Counted from the stretch's first letter, positions 47,200 to 59,179 are shown. The stretch is DNA of 64,000 bases from Acanthosepion pharaonis (GCA_903632075.3 CAHIKZ030003337.1:1988001-2052000), one strand, 5' to 3'. The notes: generated by a model from the sequence alone, not told the origin. Numbers and translations are program-made.

Positions 47200-47490
47200 C
47201 ACTTACATTATTTATATTATTCGGACTGTTATCCTCATCTTCATTGCCATATTCACAACATTTCGATCGTTGTATGCTCCGGCCTTCTTCGGGTGATTGG
47301 AATTTCGATCGAACCATTTATTTCACCCACCGTGCACTACCAATTCCGGATGTCTCAGTTATTTCCCTTTAACTCAACTATCCAAGTTTGGTTCACCACT
47401 GCTGTACCCTGGTATTGAACTCACAACTCTTTGGGTCTAGTCACTGGATCTAACCAACGTCTTCACCCACTGAGCCATGTGTCTCAGAGA
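47200..47490 (-). repeat. S2 repeat
   Basis: Minus strand: TGGCTCAGTGGGTGAAGACG (box A, about 47478), GAGTTCAATACCAGGG (box B, about 47415), then CCCGAAGAAGGCCGGAGCAT and CGATCGAAATGTTGTG, and at the far end ATGAGGATAACAGTCC. This copy has the most tRNA-like head and no visible inverted second end. Confidence 0.8.
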
Positions 47491-48334
47491 TATAGCCTGG
47501 ATATTACCAATTATTAAATAAATATATAAAAATGTATGAAGATGAATTCTTTGCTTAAGGTTCAGTCCGATTAGGGTTTTTCTTTCCAAAATATCACAAG
47601 TTTATAAAATTTATTTTGATTTCAAGTTCTACGAATTTTTTTTTTTATCTAAAATATTTTTTTTTATTTTTTAAATGTGAAACTTACCATAAAATGTGAA
47701 TAAAATATGTTTTTCTTTTTTATCACTTTTTCACATTCATTTTGCCCACGTTTTGGGACATGGGGTAACTCGTAAGTTTGAAGCAATAAATAATTATATT
47801 ACCTATTTTAGTTTCACAGTGGACTACATTGTCATGATAAGAAATGGAATAGATCGAAAATTACACAAAAAAAAGAAGAGAATTGGGAACTACTATACAA
47901 TAGAATATGAATTCTGTATGACAAGGAATGCTAAACAATTTCATCACAAATAAATAAAAAGAGTTAGAATGACTGAGATGTGGTTCTACTGATGAATTTT
48001 GTCATTACCATAAAAATTGCATTTGAGAAAGGAGGTAATATTATGAACAGTAAATATAAAAAATAGAAATATAAAATTAGAAAAAGACAACGGGAGGGGA
48101 CACATAAGAAAGGAGACTAAGAGAATTAAACACCTACAAGGCGTATAAAAGCTAAACATTCAGCTAAACAAGTTTGGGATTGAAGAAATTTTACCAAACA
48201 GGTAAACAGGGTTAAATTTAAAACCGAGAGGAACAAAAAATACGAAGATGTGGAGGACCTTGACCTGAACGATTAATGTTTTGTTTTGTACGGTTTATCA
48301 ACACTTTGTCAGTTATTTAAAGCCGAACCATTAG
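47491..48334. other. No recognised feature
   Basis: AT-rich interval; the 85-codon frame at 47696-47953 carries no family motif. Confidence 0.4.
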
Positions 48335-48470
48335 GCACCTCGGTGTGGTGTAATGATTAGCAAGCTTGTATTGCTAGAACAATTACGATTGAGTAATGAG
48401 TTCGATCCTCACTGGGTGTCCCATACTTTCAGCCTTGTGCCACGTCTAAGCTACACTTGGAAAATCGCTA
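48335..48470 (+). mobile_element. tRNA-derived SINE (family S0)
   Basis: GCACCTCGGTGTGGTGTAAT, box A TGGTGTAATGATTAGCAAGC, box B GAGTTCGATCCTC, then CCTTGTGCCACGTCTAAGCT and CTTGGAAAATCGC. Collinear with the minus-strand copy at 23467-23603. A strongly diverged relative may follow at 48740-48860. Confidence 0.88.
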
Positions 48471-51400
48471 TTTAAGGTAGAAACGAATTTTGGATTATAA
48501 GAATCATTCATTTTCTTACCAGTGAATATTGCTAAAACATTTGTTTTTAGAATAAAAATGATTTTTTTCCAGATACAAACCCTGCTATTTAACCCATATC
48601 TGGGGTGTCTTAAACGAACATAACACGTCCAGAAGTGATCAAATGAAACAGTTATCTCTATCGATCACCCCAGAGAGCGCTAGGTATTATGATCGTATGC
48701 ACAAGTTATTCGCAAGTATAGTGAGTTCATTTATTCCTGTGATCTTGTACCAGACGAAGTTTGGATTAGTATTTACTTTTGTCTGCAACTGAGTGATGAT
48801 TAGAAACTAGATTGGTATACTGTTGCAAATTAGTTCTATCCTCACTGAATTCTTTATTATATTGGCTTTCTATCAGGCTTATATTGAGGTTAGTAAATGA
48901 TTTAATGGTTTTTTAAATTTATATTAACACGTGACAGGTTCTAAATATGTTTGTATTATTTAGCTTTAACCTCACACTTTCAAAATATATGTTCGTTCTT
49001 TTTCTCCTCTTAAAGTTAATGTCCATAATTTTAAAGCACGGATTCCTAAAAAGAAAAATTGAATTAACTTCTATCATTGTTTTCTCGCCGACTAGAAACT
49101 TAATTAAGGATGTTAGTCTGATGTCAGATTTTAACAATAGTCTTGGAGAATCAAAACATTTCATCCTTTCTCTTAAGTCGTCAAACTTTTATAGCTTTTT
49201 AACCTTGTTTCAGATCAGTCAAGTTGTCATCATTTTACAGTTGCCATAATTTTTCCTAAACACGATGGTTAGGGATTAGAAAATAAGGTTTTCTTCTTCG
49301 TTCTCATGATTGGAACTCGGATAAGATTGTCAGTGTTTTTGGTTTTTCAGTAAGATAAAATACGAATATTTTTTGTTTCCTTTTACTCTTTCTTAGTTTA
49401 AAATTATGGATATTAGCTTTGTGTAGCGAGTAACATAATAGATCTGTTAAAGATGCAACCACCATCGCCACATAACACGCCACAAACATTTAAATAATAT
49501 TGGTAAACATACTCTTTTCTTTACAAATCAATTTATTGCATGTAAAATAATCGAAAAAATTATTTTATATTTAATCGAAAAATTAAATGATTCGCATTGA
49601 TTGGGTTTAAGTAGCTAAAAATAATCAGACTGTTTCTCACTCATTTTTTTTTTGTTTTCTTCCGATGCACGTATCTTTTATACAAATAAATTTAAATTAC
49701 GCAGTGTTTGATATTGAAAAATTACAAGCAATATGTTTCATATGCAATTAGTAGTGTCAATATCTTTACAAAATGTGTTTTCTCTTCTTCTTATTCTGTC
49801 CATCAAATAAAGCAATGAAACCAAACGAAAATGCCGGCAGCAAACTAATACTATTCCCTATTGGAAAATATTAGGTGGATAGTTTATTCAGAAATTGTTT
49901 GTCATTTCTATTTGAAAAGGGCATAATCGAAAAGTAAATATATCGCTTTGTTCGGCCTCTAAGGTCTAAGAGAAATAGTAAAGACGAATCAATAAAAAAA
50001 AAAGTAACTTAATAAATAAAACTATAGCAAAACGAAACAAAAATGGCGGCCTTAAGTTTTTGGCAGCAACTTAAAACAGATAATAATCTTGATAGCGCTA
50101 GAATTTGAGAGGATATGTTTTCAGTTCAATTATTTCAAATTAATTCGAAAGTATGAAAAACCAGGAAAATGTTCTTAGAAACAAAAAAAAATAGTGCTGA
50201 AGTTTTATGCGATATCAATCCGCTTATATGCTATTACATGCTAGACAATTACATCATGGGTAAAGAAATGTCTTCCGGCAATAGAGATCTGGCACTACAG
50301 AAGGGATTCTGAGAATATCATGGATTGAATATATGAGCAACGAGGAAACTGTAAGGAAAATGGGAATTAAATGGAAGCTTATACTTATAATCTTAAAGAG
50401 ACAACTGAAATTTCTAAAACATATAATGTGGAAATGGAACTGGAAGAATTTGACGCTCACACGACAAACAAAATGCAAAAGCGACAGAGGTAACATCGAT
50501 AGCTAATGAGTTCGAGCAAATGAATGATAAAATGGGAAATGGCTGAATAACAAAAAAGGCAAAAGACGCTAAGAGATACAAAGGTCAGGGATTTGTGAAG
50601 AGTCATGATCACCCACGTTCCAACGTTTTACAAGGAGGATTTCAATTCAGAAAATTGAAAGAAAATATAATTTTAATGAATTAATTATAATTATAAAATA
50701 CAGAAAAAAATAGCACAACGAGAATATGTCTGAGAAGTGCTTGCTTTTCAGTCAAATTTCTCAGATTTTGTTTTACATGTTTATGACATTTAAATCCTAT
50801 TTGGGCAAACAGCTATAAATTGATATTTACTCAGCTAAGGATGCCATAAAACTGAATTTTAGATATGCTCGGTTATCGCTCGTTTATCAATCCTCCTCAG
50901 TTTTTTGAACAGGAGTAGAGGCTTATCCCTTCTTTATGTATAGGATTGGGTTTCCGGCTTCTGTAGACTTTTCATTCATTCATTCCCAAAAGCCCTTGTG
51001 ACTTAGTGGCATGATCGACTTGCTTGGGTTGAATTGTTTTTTTTTGTTTTTTTTTAAATACAGACAGGAATAATTTACTGCGTAAACATTTTGAGTTAGG
51101 ATAACCGGACTTAAAAATCAGCATTCTCAAACATGCTTTCATCTGACCTCGAATACCGAAAAATACCATTAATAGGAAATACGTCGATCTCAACCTCAAA
51201 ACATGTCATCTACTGTATAAATAAATAGCAAATTCTGTTTGTCTGTTCGAGTGTCTCGGGCCACTTTTGCTCTACATAGACATATTAAACCTTTTTGGAA
51301 TCAGGATGATCCCAGAACTGAAAATCTTCCCTTCTTCTGATACTAGAACATCCACCACTGGGATTAGTGTCCAGATGAGAAAGGAACAATTATAAATTAA

Positions 51401-51600
51401 AATTTCAAAATAATTGAAAAAAATAAATGATTTTAAAAGATTTTAATTTATATTTAGTTTAAAGTAATACAAAAAGTTTTAAACTAAATAATTTTTTTTT
51501 GTTTTAAATTCATTTTAAAATATCTCCAAAACATTGTGAATTAAGAAAATCAATTTAATTTCTTCAAAATGTCAAAACATCAGGGTTAAAGTGTGAGGTA
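48471..51600. other. No recognised feature apart from a possible old SINE
   Basis: Besides the possible SINE remnant at 48740-48860 and a LINE-B-like tail string (CCCTTGTGACTTAGTGGCAT, about 50993), about 3 kb of AT-rich sequence holds nothing I can assign. Confidence 0.4.
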
Positions 51601-51664
51601 ATTTTGGAGATTTCATAGTTGATTTTGTTTAGGTTAGGTTTTCAACTATGAAATCTCCAAAAAT
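51601..51664. repeat. Perfect 22-bp inverted repeat
   Basis: Arms contain TTTTGGAGATTTCATAGTTG and its complement, separated by about 19 bp. Possibly a minimal foldback or the end of an AT-rich MITE running from about 51380. Confidence 0.85.
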
Positions 51665-51689
51665 ATCCTTAAATGTCTATAATTGGTAA

Positions 51690-51965
51690 CAGAAGCCATT
51701 GGTTTATACCAACGGCTTTCCATACTTCATACCACGCGAATTCACTCTCGCGTGGTCATGTGTGACGTCATGAGATGCGTTGCGATTTTCGCTTCCAGCG
51801 TCTTATGATGCACGTGTTTATCCTTGCTTGAAAATCATCCATGTAAACAATGATAGACTATCATCACTGTCTTGTCCGTATATTGCTTAATATATTGTAC
51901 AGCAATTGACATCTTTGATAATGGCTTATGTAAGCCGAAAGCTTAGATTGGATTAAAAAATATGG
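51690..51965 (+). repeat. Hairpin-rich repeat-like segment
   Basis: Contains AGCCATTGGT-TTAT-ACCAACGGCT, ACCACGCGA...TCGCGTGGT, and TTGATAAT-GGCTT-ATGT-AAGCC-GAAAGC (51914-51942). Three stable stems within 260 bp suggest a structured RNA or a Penelope/LTR-type terminal region. Family unknown. Confidence 0.5.
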
Positions 51966-52094
51966 ATCAATATTGTGATTTTCTTTCTTCGTTTAATGAT
52001 AATGTTATTAAGCTTATCAGACTTTATGAAAAGAATTTACATAAAATAAATAGACAACACTTGTCTATATTATTTAATGAAACATGAATATATA

Positions 52095-52095
<1 letters not shown>

Positions 52096-52147
<52 letters not shown>
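52096..52147. repeat. (TA)n microsatellite
   Basis: Pure TA tract of about 26 units. Confidence 0.95.
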
Positions 52148-52152
<5 letters not shown>

Positions 52153-52231
52153 ACAGGGTTGCCACACATGGAATAAAATTATAATAACAAAACAGCACTA
52201 TTCTTAAAACGTGCTCAATACGGAGTAGATC

Positions 52232-52353
52232 TAATAATATTTATTCAAATTTGTAACATATGAATGTTATAAGATCAATAAAATTCGCAATTTTGTTTGA
52301 CACTTTGGTGTCTTATCAAGTGTCGAAACAAAATTGCAAACAAATTTGAATAA

Positions 52354-52359
<6 letters not shown>
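52232..52359. repeat. Two-layer foldback element
   Basis: Outer arms TAATATTTATTCAAATTTGT (52235-52254) and complement (52340-52359); inner arms GCAATTTTGTTTGACACT (52287-52304) and complement (52319-52337). The tip, read on the minus strand, is CTTGATAAGACACCAAAGTG followed by TCAAAC. Confidence 0.85.

Positions 52360-52447
<88 letters not shown>
52360..52447. repeat. (AC)n(AT)n compound microsatellite
   Basis: About 13 AC then 30 AT units, directly adjoining the foldback element. Confidence 0.95.
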
Positions 52448-52452
<5 letters not shown>

Positions 52453-53249
52453 GAAAAGTTTACTATTTAGGTAGCATTCACGCCTATAATTCATAATGTT
52501 TACACCCCTTATTTCAGATAGCAGTTGAAATGTAGTCTGGCAAAATAGTGTCTGAAATGAAAGTTCATTTGAATCAGAGTTGTGCCACTGCAGGAAAACT
52601 TCACCCATTGCCATTCATTGACTCTTGTTGAACGTTTATTGAAACTAGACAGTAGATTTGAGCACAGTTAAACGGTAGGTAATTAGTATTAACAGTAGTG
52701 TCAACGCTGTATGTGACGAGCCACATTTAAAACTGCAGCCAGAGTTAATTATTGATGACTGACGCGTCCCAAAATATAGGTGCCGAGGTAATTATAAAAT
52801 TTAACTGTCCGAACCCCCATATAAATTTCAACCTTGTTTCGAACCAGTCATCTTCAATGAGAGGAGATAAACATCATCTTTGTTAACTTCATTAGGATAT
52901 AAACTGGATTTGCTTACTTGATTCTTCAGCTTTATTACTCTTCCCTAAATAGTATCTATACCTCCCCTATCTAGCTTTTTTATTGTTGGTATCTCCATTA
53001 ATTCGGTATACGTAAAGTTTAAAATGAATTTTTAAAAATGAAGAAGCTTTACGAAGCTTTAATTTAGCTTTAATTGAAAGCTAAAGGATTTGAAATTTAC
53101 TATTTCCAGTAAGCAAAATACTCTGTGGTGTATTTCAAACAGAAATTATATTGATCGGAATCGATTTTTTCCAGTAAAATCGATCAAAACTATCATTTTT
53201 GACACATTTGTAAGCAAAGGTTTATTCTCGGTTTTAAAAATCTTGCAAA

Positions 53250-53293
<44 letters not shown>

Positions 53294-53834
53294 CGTTATT
53301 TGAGAAAAATTAGCGAATTTAAAGTTAAAATAATCTGATTTGAAACAAATATTACTTACTTGTGTCAGAAAATGTTGTATACAAACATTTCTTAGCTCAG
53401 GTGTCTTGTTTTTCTGACGTGTTAATCAATTTATTTATATTGGATTGACAGACGAACGTGTTCATAGTTAAGTATGGTGAAGCAGACTATAAAGATTTTT
53501 CGCCGTAACGGGGGATAACCCTTTAATCACATGACTCTTAAACGCTAGATTTATCACTTTGTACGTCCATATTTCAGAAGTTCTGCACGTAATCACACAT
53601 ACAAAAACTAATCGGAATTCTTTTTTAAAATATTCCGAGTCGTCAGACTGTAATAAGTTTTCCAATATATGATTAGTAACTATAGTTTTATTTATAGTAT
53701 CATATGTACTGATTTCTTTATTTTCCGTATTTTTCCTTGGGGTGTTTATCAGTTATAATGATTACGTTCTAGAATTTATGTTGAAGAGAAACATGGTTCA
53801 AGAATTTATTGAAATTTTATAACTTAATGTCCAA
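52448..53834. other. Unclassified interval with (TA)n at 53251-53288
   Basis: A TA tract of about 19 units; otherwise unassigned AT-rich sequence. Confidence 0.45.
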
Positions 53835-54090
53835 AGTTTAAACCATTACATTCACTTACGGGCCAACACCCTTGGGAAAGGTGTGAATCCTTTTCTTCTC
53901 CCTCCCAGTTATGGGTAAATAGTAGGACAGACCGAGTTCTATAGCCTTGGATATCAACTGGTCTACTGCAGAAAGACATGGCAACCTACTGCTGAGAAAA
54001 AAAATCTGCTTCGCCATTCATGTATCGAAAGATACATGATCGCGTAATCGTGTATCACTAATTGCACATAACTAACTGACTGACTACTGC
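53835..54090 (+). repeat. SINE family S1, copy in plus orientation
   Basis: Complement of the 46866-47150 copy. Includes CATTACATTCACTTACGGGC, CCCTTGGGAAAGGTGTGAAT and an 8-bp hairpin CATGTATC-GAAA-GATACATG near 54018. The tRNA-like head is not evident on this copy. Confidence 0.75.
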
Positions 54091-55079
54091 TTATACAGGA
54101 CTGTAATCAAATCAGGATTCTACTCATTTAAATACTGACGTGGGGGAGGTATTTCGGGCCTAGGACTTTTCACCATCTCGGATTATTTCTTTATTAATCT
54201 AATCCCTTAGCAAAAAATAATTAATTTTCTCTTCTAACATGTTAAACCAAAATCATTTCTAATCATTAAATTACTTTAAAAGCCTCGTTATGAAAATGTG
54301 ATTAAAAATTATTTTAGATTCCTTTCCAGAATTTTTTTTTATATTTGCACCTCTTAACCAATCCCTGTTTAGCTATGGACTGCTTTTACGCGCAGGTTGT
54401 GACATTTTAAATTTCATAGTGAAATATTTCAACATATTTTTCTACTTGACACTTCGGTTTCTTTTCATGAGTGGAAAGAGATTTCTAATTTCCCGTCGAG
54501 CACTGAAAACATGAAAGATTATATTTCAGTTCCCTCGAGCTTAAAAAAAGCCCCTTTCTCTTTTAGCAGACCACCGTAAATGTCAGTATCTGTTATCCGC
54601 TTTAAACAGCCTTAACTGATCTCTTTCTTTACCAATCGTGCAACAGAGGCTCATCTTCCATAAAAGAAAAGAAAAATTCAAGCAAGGAAAATTTTTGCCT
54701 CATTAATCAATCTAAGAGCGTTTCTATAACGTATAAAGATTTCATGACTGCCTTTACTACTTTTGGCAAATCGATATGAGTGATGCGTTTTCTATTTCAA
54801 ACTTGACTTTTTCCTCTGCAAATCCTTAAAAGAGACAAAACCAATTTGGATTTCATGGAAGAAGTAAAACAAAACATAAACGAAATAAAACTTAGTTTAA
54901 AAAAGGAACGAAATCAGGTGCATTAAAATGCTTAAAGCCGAAAGAATACAATGCTATGTAACTAAAATGCTAATAAACTATATTTGCTGAGTGAGCGAAG
55001 AAGTCCAGATTGAATATACTCAAATTTTTTTTTTGTTTATTATTTTATTATTATTTTTTCTTTTCTTTTCTTTGTTGAC
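54091..55079. other. No recognised feature
   Basis: AT-rich interval; nothing supported. Confidence 0.4.
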
Positions 55080-55435
55080 TAGGGCATGAAATGGCTGGTT
55101 AACTTTAATGCCTCAAAAACAAAATTGCTCTCTATTACCCACCAGAGAGAACCATCCTTGCCTCCCATTAGAAAGTCTGATGCTCAACTCCACGAGAGCA
55201 CCTCACTGCAACTGCTTGGTCTCACACTGTCTGCTGACCTGAGATAGAACAATTACATTGAATCAATAGCTTCATCTACCGCAAGGAAAGTTGGCTCTCA
55301 ATGTGAGTTTTTTCGACCGAGTCCAGCCGTCAAATCAATAAATCAACCTTGTATGATATATTGCTATCATATATGGTCTGGAGACGCCGCTGTTCGTCTT
55401 AGGGTCCTCGACAAAATCCAGAGCTGGATATGCAG
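55080..55435 (+). pseudogene. LINE-B fragment, sense, truncated at both ends
   Basis: Reads MKWLVNFNASKTKLLSITHQ, then PPIRKSDAQLHESTSLQLLG, LTLSADL, YIESIASSTARKVGSQ, MIYCYHIWSGDAAVRLRVLD and KIQSWICSVV. This is the thumb region following the YADD motif. It stops abruptly at 55435 where an antisense LINE-B begins. Confidence 0.8.
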
Positions 55436-56470
55436 TGTGGTTGATGTTGCATTTAAATTTTTGAAGATTGTAGTTATCAGGGAAGCAAGAAAACGGAAGG
55501 GAGTTGCACAAATGTGGAGTGCGAGAAAATTAAAATGTTGGAGTAAAAGTTGCCGTTGCATTTAGCTGTCTCAACAGGAAATTAGTGATACATAGTTGCC
55601 AATCTGTTAGCACTCTTAAATTCATGTACTGAAGGCACCAGAGGAACAAAAACGTCAGAATAAGTGACATGAAAATATCTGTGGCATAGATAGAGGGAAA
55701 CCACGTCACGTTGGTGAGAAAGTGAGTGAAATAAAAATGCTTTGTAAGGTTCGATTACATTACAGACTCTTCTTTGGATTTTATCAAGAATTTCGAGATG
55801 TACAGCAGAAACTCAGTCGAATGTTGCAGAAAGGATTCTGACGAGAAAGTAGATGAAGTAACTGATTCGATATAGTCACTCCATTTCATGTCAATGGAAA
55901 ACGTGAGGCCAAAAAGAGGTAGCGTGTTAGTGACCTGGAGATTAGCATCAGTTCTCTGTGGTGGTTAAAAGAAAGCAGTTTTGTTTTGGAAACGTTAAAA
56001 ATTTATAAGCTATTTCTTGCCCGAGTTTATCACTGATTGGAGGTACTTCTCCAGAGCAGATGTCATGTCTACTTTGTCAGATCTCGGATTTGTTATAGAG
56101 ACAGGAAATGGTAGTGTCGTCTACATAAATACATATTTGGGAACTGATGACATCGGAAAGAATATTGATGAAGATCAGAAACAGCCTAAGTACCAGGAAA
56201 GAGCCCTTCGGGACCCGGCATGCGTGTTAAAGGACCTGGAAGCGAGCCCATTCAACAAGGCCTTCATTTCACGATTTATAAAGAACGATTGGATTACACC
56301 AAATATTCACCCTGTAACGCACCAACACTGGGAATTTTGTAGAAGGTCAACCACGCCCTGTCAAATGCATTCAAAATATCAAGAACCATAGCCCGAGCTT
56401 TGCCGTTTTAATTTAAACCCCGAACAATGCTAATAGCTTGACAGTGAAATTTAGGATTTCTTGGTTTTCT
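55436..56470 (-). pseudogene. LINE-B fragment, antisense, with reverse transcriptase core
   Basis: Minus strand, in order from 56430: GKARAMVLDILNAFDRAW (block A), VPKGS and, after a shift, VLRLFLIFINILSDVISSQI (block B'), ICIYVDDTTISC (catalytic YVDD, about 56110), MKWSDYIESVTSSTF, then LEILDKIQRRVCNVI and the C-terminal end near 55450. The 124-codon plus-strand frame at 56017 is its shadow. Stops and shifts make it dead. Its upstream half continues at 58225-58495 beyond an insertion. Confidence 0.83.
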
Positions 56471-56481
56471 GATAAATTTTT

Positions 56482-57827
56482 CCCTGCTGGTTTGCACAAT
56501 ATGGCAACACCATTGTTAGGTTTTCATTATTCTGTCGAACGTTTTTTATTTTTTATTTCAGATACGACAGTTTTTGGGTGAACCACGCTAATAGCGTTTC
56601 TCCTTTCTACGAACAATAGGATGTGGAAAAGGTCTCAACCCTGAAGAAAAGTCTGGCATCATCAAGGAAAGTGCTAAAGGCACTTCTGTTCATGTCGCTG
56701 CGAAGAAGTTAGATCTCAATGTGGACAAGGTTAGGCGATTCCTGATGGATCCCACGCCAATCAAGAAACGATCCGATTGTGGGACCTCAGGGACTGTGAC
56801 AGCTACGAATTTCAGGAATATTATCCGAACTTCACGTGGTAAACCCAGACAAACAATCAAAGCTATTTTCACCCCCCCTGTACTTCCTCATGTACCGAAA
56901 ATCATCAGAAATCGCATCCTCGGGATCATGGCTTCCGTGTGAGCTCCCTTCAAACTGCCTCCTTTAATGCCTGCTCACAGGAATTTGAGTTTTCAACGGT
57001 CTCAGTAGTTCATGACGTTGGACATGAGTTGTGTTCTGTTCACTGACGAGACCAGGGCTACTCAAGACGGACAACGGTTGGGCAAATGGAGTTGAGTGTC
57101 AGCAACGTTTACGACGTCAGCATCAGGGTAGAGGAGTCATGTTGTGGGCTGGCATCACTAAGGACAGATATATTGGCCTAGTCATAGTGCCTAAAGTCTT
57201 TAAAGTGATCGCAGCCGTCTACTGCAATATCCTAAATTAGGTCTTGGAACCATAGCTAGGTGACATAGCGCAGTCACTTCTAAGGACTCTAGTATTCATG
57301 CAACGCTCTCTCCCACTCTATCACCAAATCATTTCTATGCTCTTACGGCATACAAGATGAAAGGTTGATGGTGTGGCCGCGTGGATCTCAACCCTATCTT
57401 TGGCTCATCATCAAACAAGATGTTTATGCCAATGGACGTCAATTTGCGTCGAAAGATATCTTATGGGCGATCATCAAACCTGCAGCAGAGGATGTTCAAC
57501 CTGCTACGATAAAAATTCGACAGATTCCGTGACTAATAGGGCTTTTGAAGTTATCAGTCAAAATGGCGCTTGAGTGGTTAAATTCATTATGACTATAAAT
57601 CGTGTAATATTATGGTTTTCTGTTAAATATGTACTCAAAGTATGCTTAATATATATCATGATCCTTTCATTTTCTCAAAAAAATTTCTAGATGGGCGATG
57701 TTCAGAAAAAAGCTATTAGCTTGGTTCCCCCAAAAACTGTTGAATCTGAAATAAAAATAATAAAGCATCTTACATATAATAATGAAATCCTAACAATTTT
57801 ATTGCCATATTGTGCAAACAAGCTGGG
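56482..57827 (+). mobile_element. Tc1-like transposon inserted in LINE-B
   Basis: Left end (from CCCTGCTGGTTTGCAC) and right end (ending GTGCAAACAAGCTGGG) form inverted repeats of about 45-50 bp; shared core TTTGCACAATATGGCAA, then ATTGTTAGG-TTTCATTATT. Between them is one broken transposase. About 1346 bp. The exact termini and TA duplication are blurred by a T/A run on each side. Confidence 0.85.
56610..57533 (+). pseudogene. Tc1-like transposase, inactivated
   Basis: Reads KGLNPEEKSGIIKESAKGTS, then AAKKLDLNVDKVRRFLMDPT (DNA-binding helix-turn-helix) and PKIIRNRILGIMASV. The catalytic part includes CVLFTDETRAT (first Asp, about 57040), RGVMLWAGITKDRYIGLVIV in another frame, and a decayed NALSHSITKSFL region where the second Asp block (normally ending in DNAPSH) has lost its Asp by deletion. 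The third block is shortened to SQPYLWLIIKQDVYANGRQF, so the acidic residue expected in the NPIE motif is also gone. At least three frameshifts. No activity is possible. Confidence 0.85.
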
Positions 57828-57869
57828 TTTTTTTTTCAAAATCAACTCAGAGAAAACTGAGAAAACCTA

Positions 57870-58165
57870 AATTTTGTTGTTCATGATGACGGTCGTCTTC
57901 GAGTATAGGTTCCAGAGGTTAGCAGTGAATATTTCGAAGACAGTAGGAAAGCGTTGTTCAGGTTAGCAGTGGATATTTTTGTAAAATTAGCAGAGCATAG
58001 TTCGTCCTTCTGGTTCTCTTCGCCTGACAACAAGCTGGACTGGACATTCGGGCAGAGGAACAAAATGGCCGCCTTTATACACGACGGATTGAATATTCTA
58101 CGTCTTCTGATTGGTTAACCTTCTATTGGTGGACTATAAATTGCGTCAAGTCATTTTGCCTAATT
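57870..58165 (-). mobile_element. Possible solo LTR, antisense
   Basis: On the minus strand there is a CCAAT box (ACCAATCAGAAG, about 58115), TATAAAGG (about 58075) and then a stretch with a duplicated ACTGCTAACCT-like unit (57917-57935 and 57960-57980 on plus). This order resembles an LTR promoter. It begins about TGACTTGACG and ends about GAACAACA, but no clean target duplication is visible. It lies within the LINE-B interruption. Confidence 0.35.
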
Positions 58166-58168
58166 AGT

Positions 58169-58212
<44 letters not shown>

Positions 58213-58220
58213 TATATATA
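58169..58220. repeat. (TA)n microsatellite, interrupted
   Basis: TA tract with a short AAA interruption. Confidence 0.93.
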
Positions 58221-58224
58221 CAAA

Positions 58225-58495
58225 AAAATGCAACAAATTTCACTAGCCTGTTTCAGGGTATAGAGCTTGATATACAATTTCAATGATGTCCTTTAAAATA
58301 TCGGCAGGAGATTTGGCGAACGGAGGCCATATTGTTTGTTCGAAAGGATGTCGAGGGAAGTAAGATAATTAACCACTTCGTCATTGATTAGGGCCTCGGA
58401 TACTTTACCGAAATGCGTTAAGTGACTAACATGAGGATAATCTGTGGGGTCGGAGTGTTCACCAGAGTTCTTAAAAACAGGAACTATAGAGGGAG
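58225..58495 (-). pseudogene. LINE-B fragment, N-terminal reverse transcriptase blocks
   Basis: Minus strand: VPVFKNSGEHSDPTDYPHVS, then FGKVSEALINDEVVNYLTSL and DILSNKQYGLRS, then in another frame SPADILKDIIEIVYQALYPE. These are the blocks that precede GKARAMVLDI in LINE-B, which resumes at 56430. So the two fragments were one copy, split by about 1.8 kb of later insertions. Confidence 0.8.
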
Positions 58496-59039
58496 ATGTT
58501 CAATTTCCCATTTAGCATACTTCTCATTCATTCACCCACATTTTTATATCGTTCACTCTCTGTGAGTAATCTTTGTTTACTTCCTCATTGTGTCTTTTTC
58601 AAAATTCTAGCCACATTAGGCGTTGCTCTGATTCCTAACTTCAAACGCTTACACTGTTACTTCTTCTTCAATCGTCTCTAAACAATAATTCCTTCCACAA
58701 TTTTACACAAATGAAATTAAAGAAACCATTTTGTATCAGTCAAAATGAGATACATTACTTCAATTTCTGATTCTGGGATAACGTGCCGCCTTAAGAATTC
58801 ATCCGACAGGTATCCTTCTCTTTGTTGTTTTCGGAATGTCTGAAATAAAGTGATTTTTTTAATCATATATTCTCATATTTGTCCCTTAATGTTAAACCCG
58901 ATTGCTTCTCAAATTTCCTCGTACTACTGCTGGTCATGTTTTAAACTTACTTCTCAATGTCTTTTATATTTTCTTTAAAAGAATTACAACTTACAGCTCA
59001 ATTTCAATGACCGTTTCGATAAAACCAAATTAAAAAAAA
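58496..59039. other. No recognised feature
   Basis: AT-rich interval; nothing supported. Confidence 0.4.
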
Positions 59040-59179
59040 GCAACCAGACCTTTACATCTGAAGCAACCAGACATTTACATCTGAAGCAACCAGACCTTTA
59101 CATCTGAAGCAACCAGACATTTACATCTGAAGCAACCAGACCTTTACATCTGAAGACAACCAGACATTTACATCTGAAG
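59040..59179. repeat. 23-bp minisatellite with 46-bp higher-order unit
   Basis: Six units of GCAACCAGAC(C/A)TTTACATC + TGAA. The variant base alternates C, A, C, A, C, A, so the real unit is a 46-bp dimer repeated three times. The last dimer has one inserted A. Confidence 0.95.

Noticed and set aside
48335..48470. Functional tRNA gene (also 23467-23603, 47400-47480, 59402-59480)
   Set aside because: Box A and B are present but no full cloverleaf with paired acceptor stem follows, and SINE bodies are attached.
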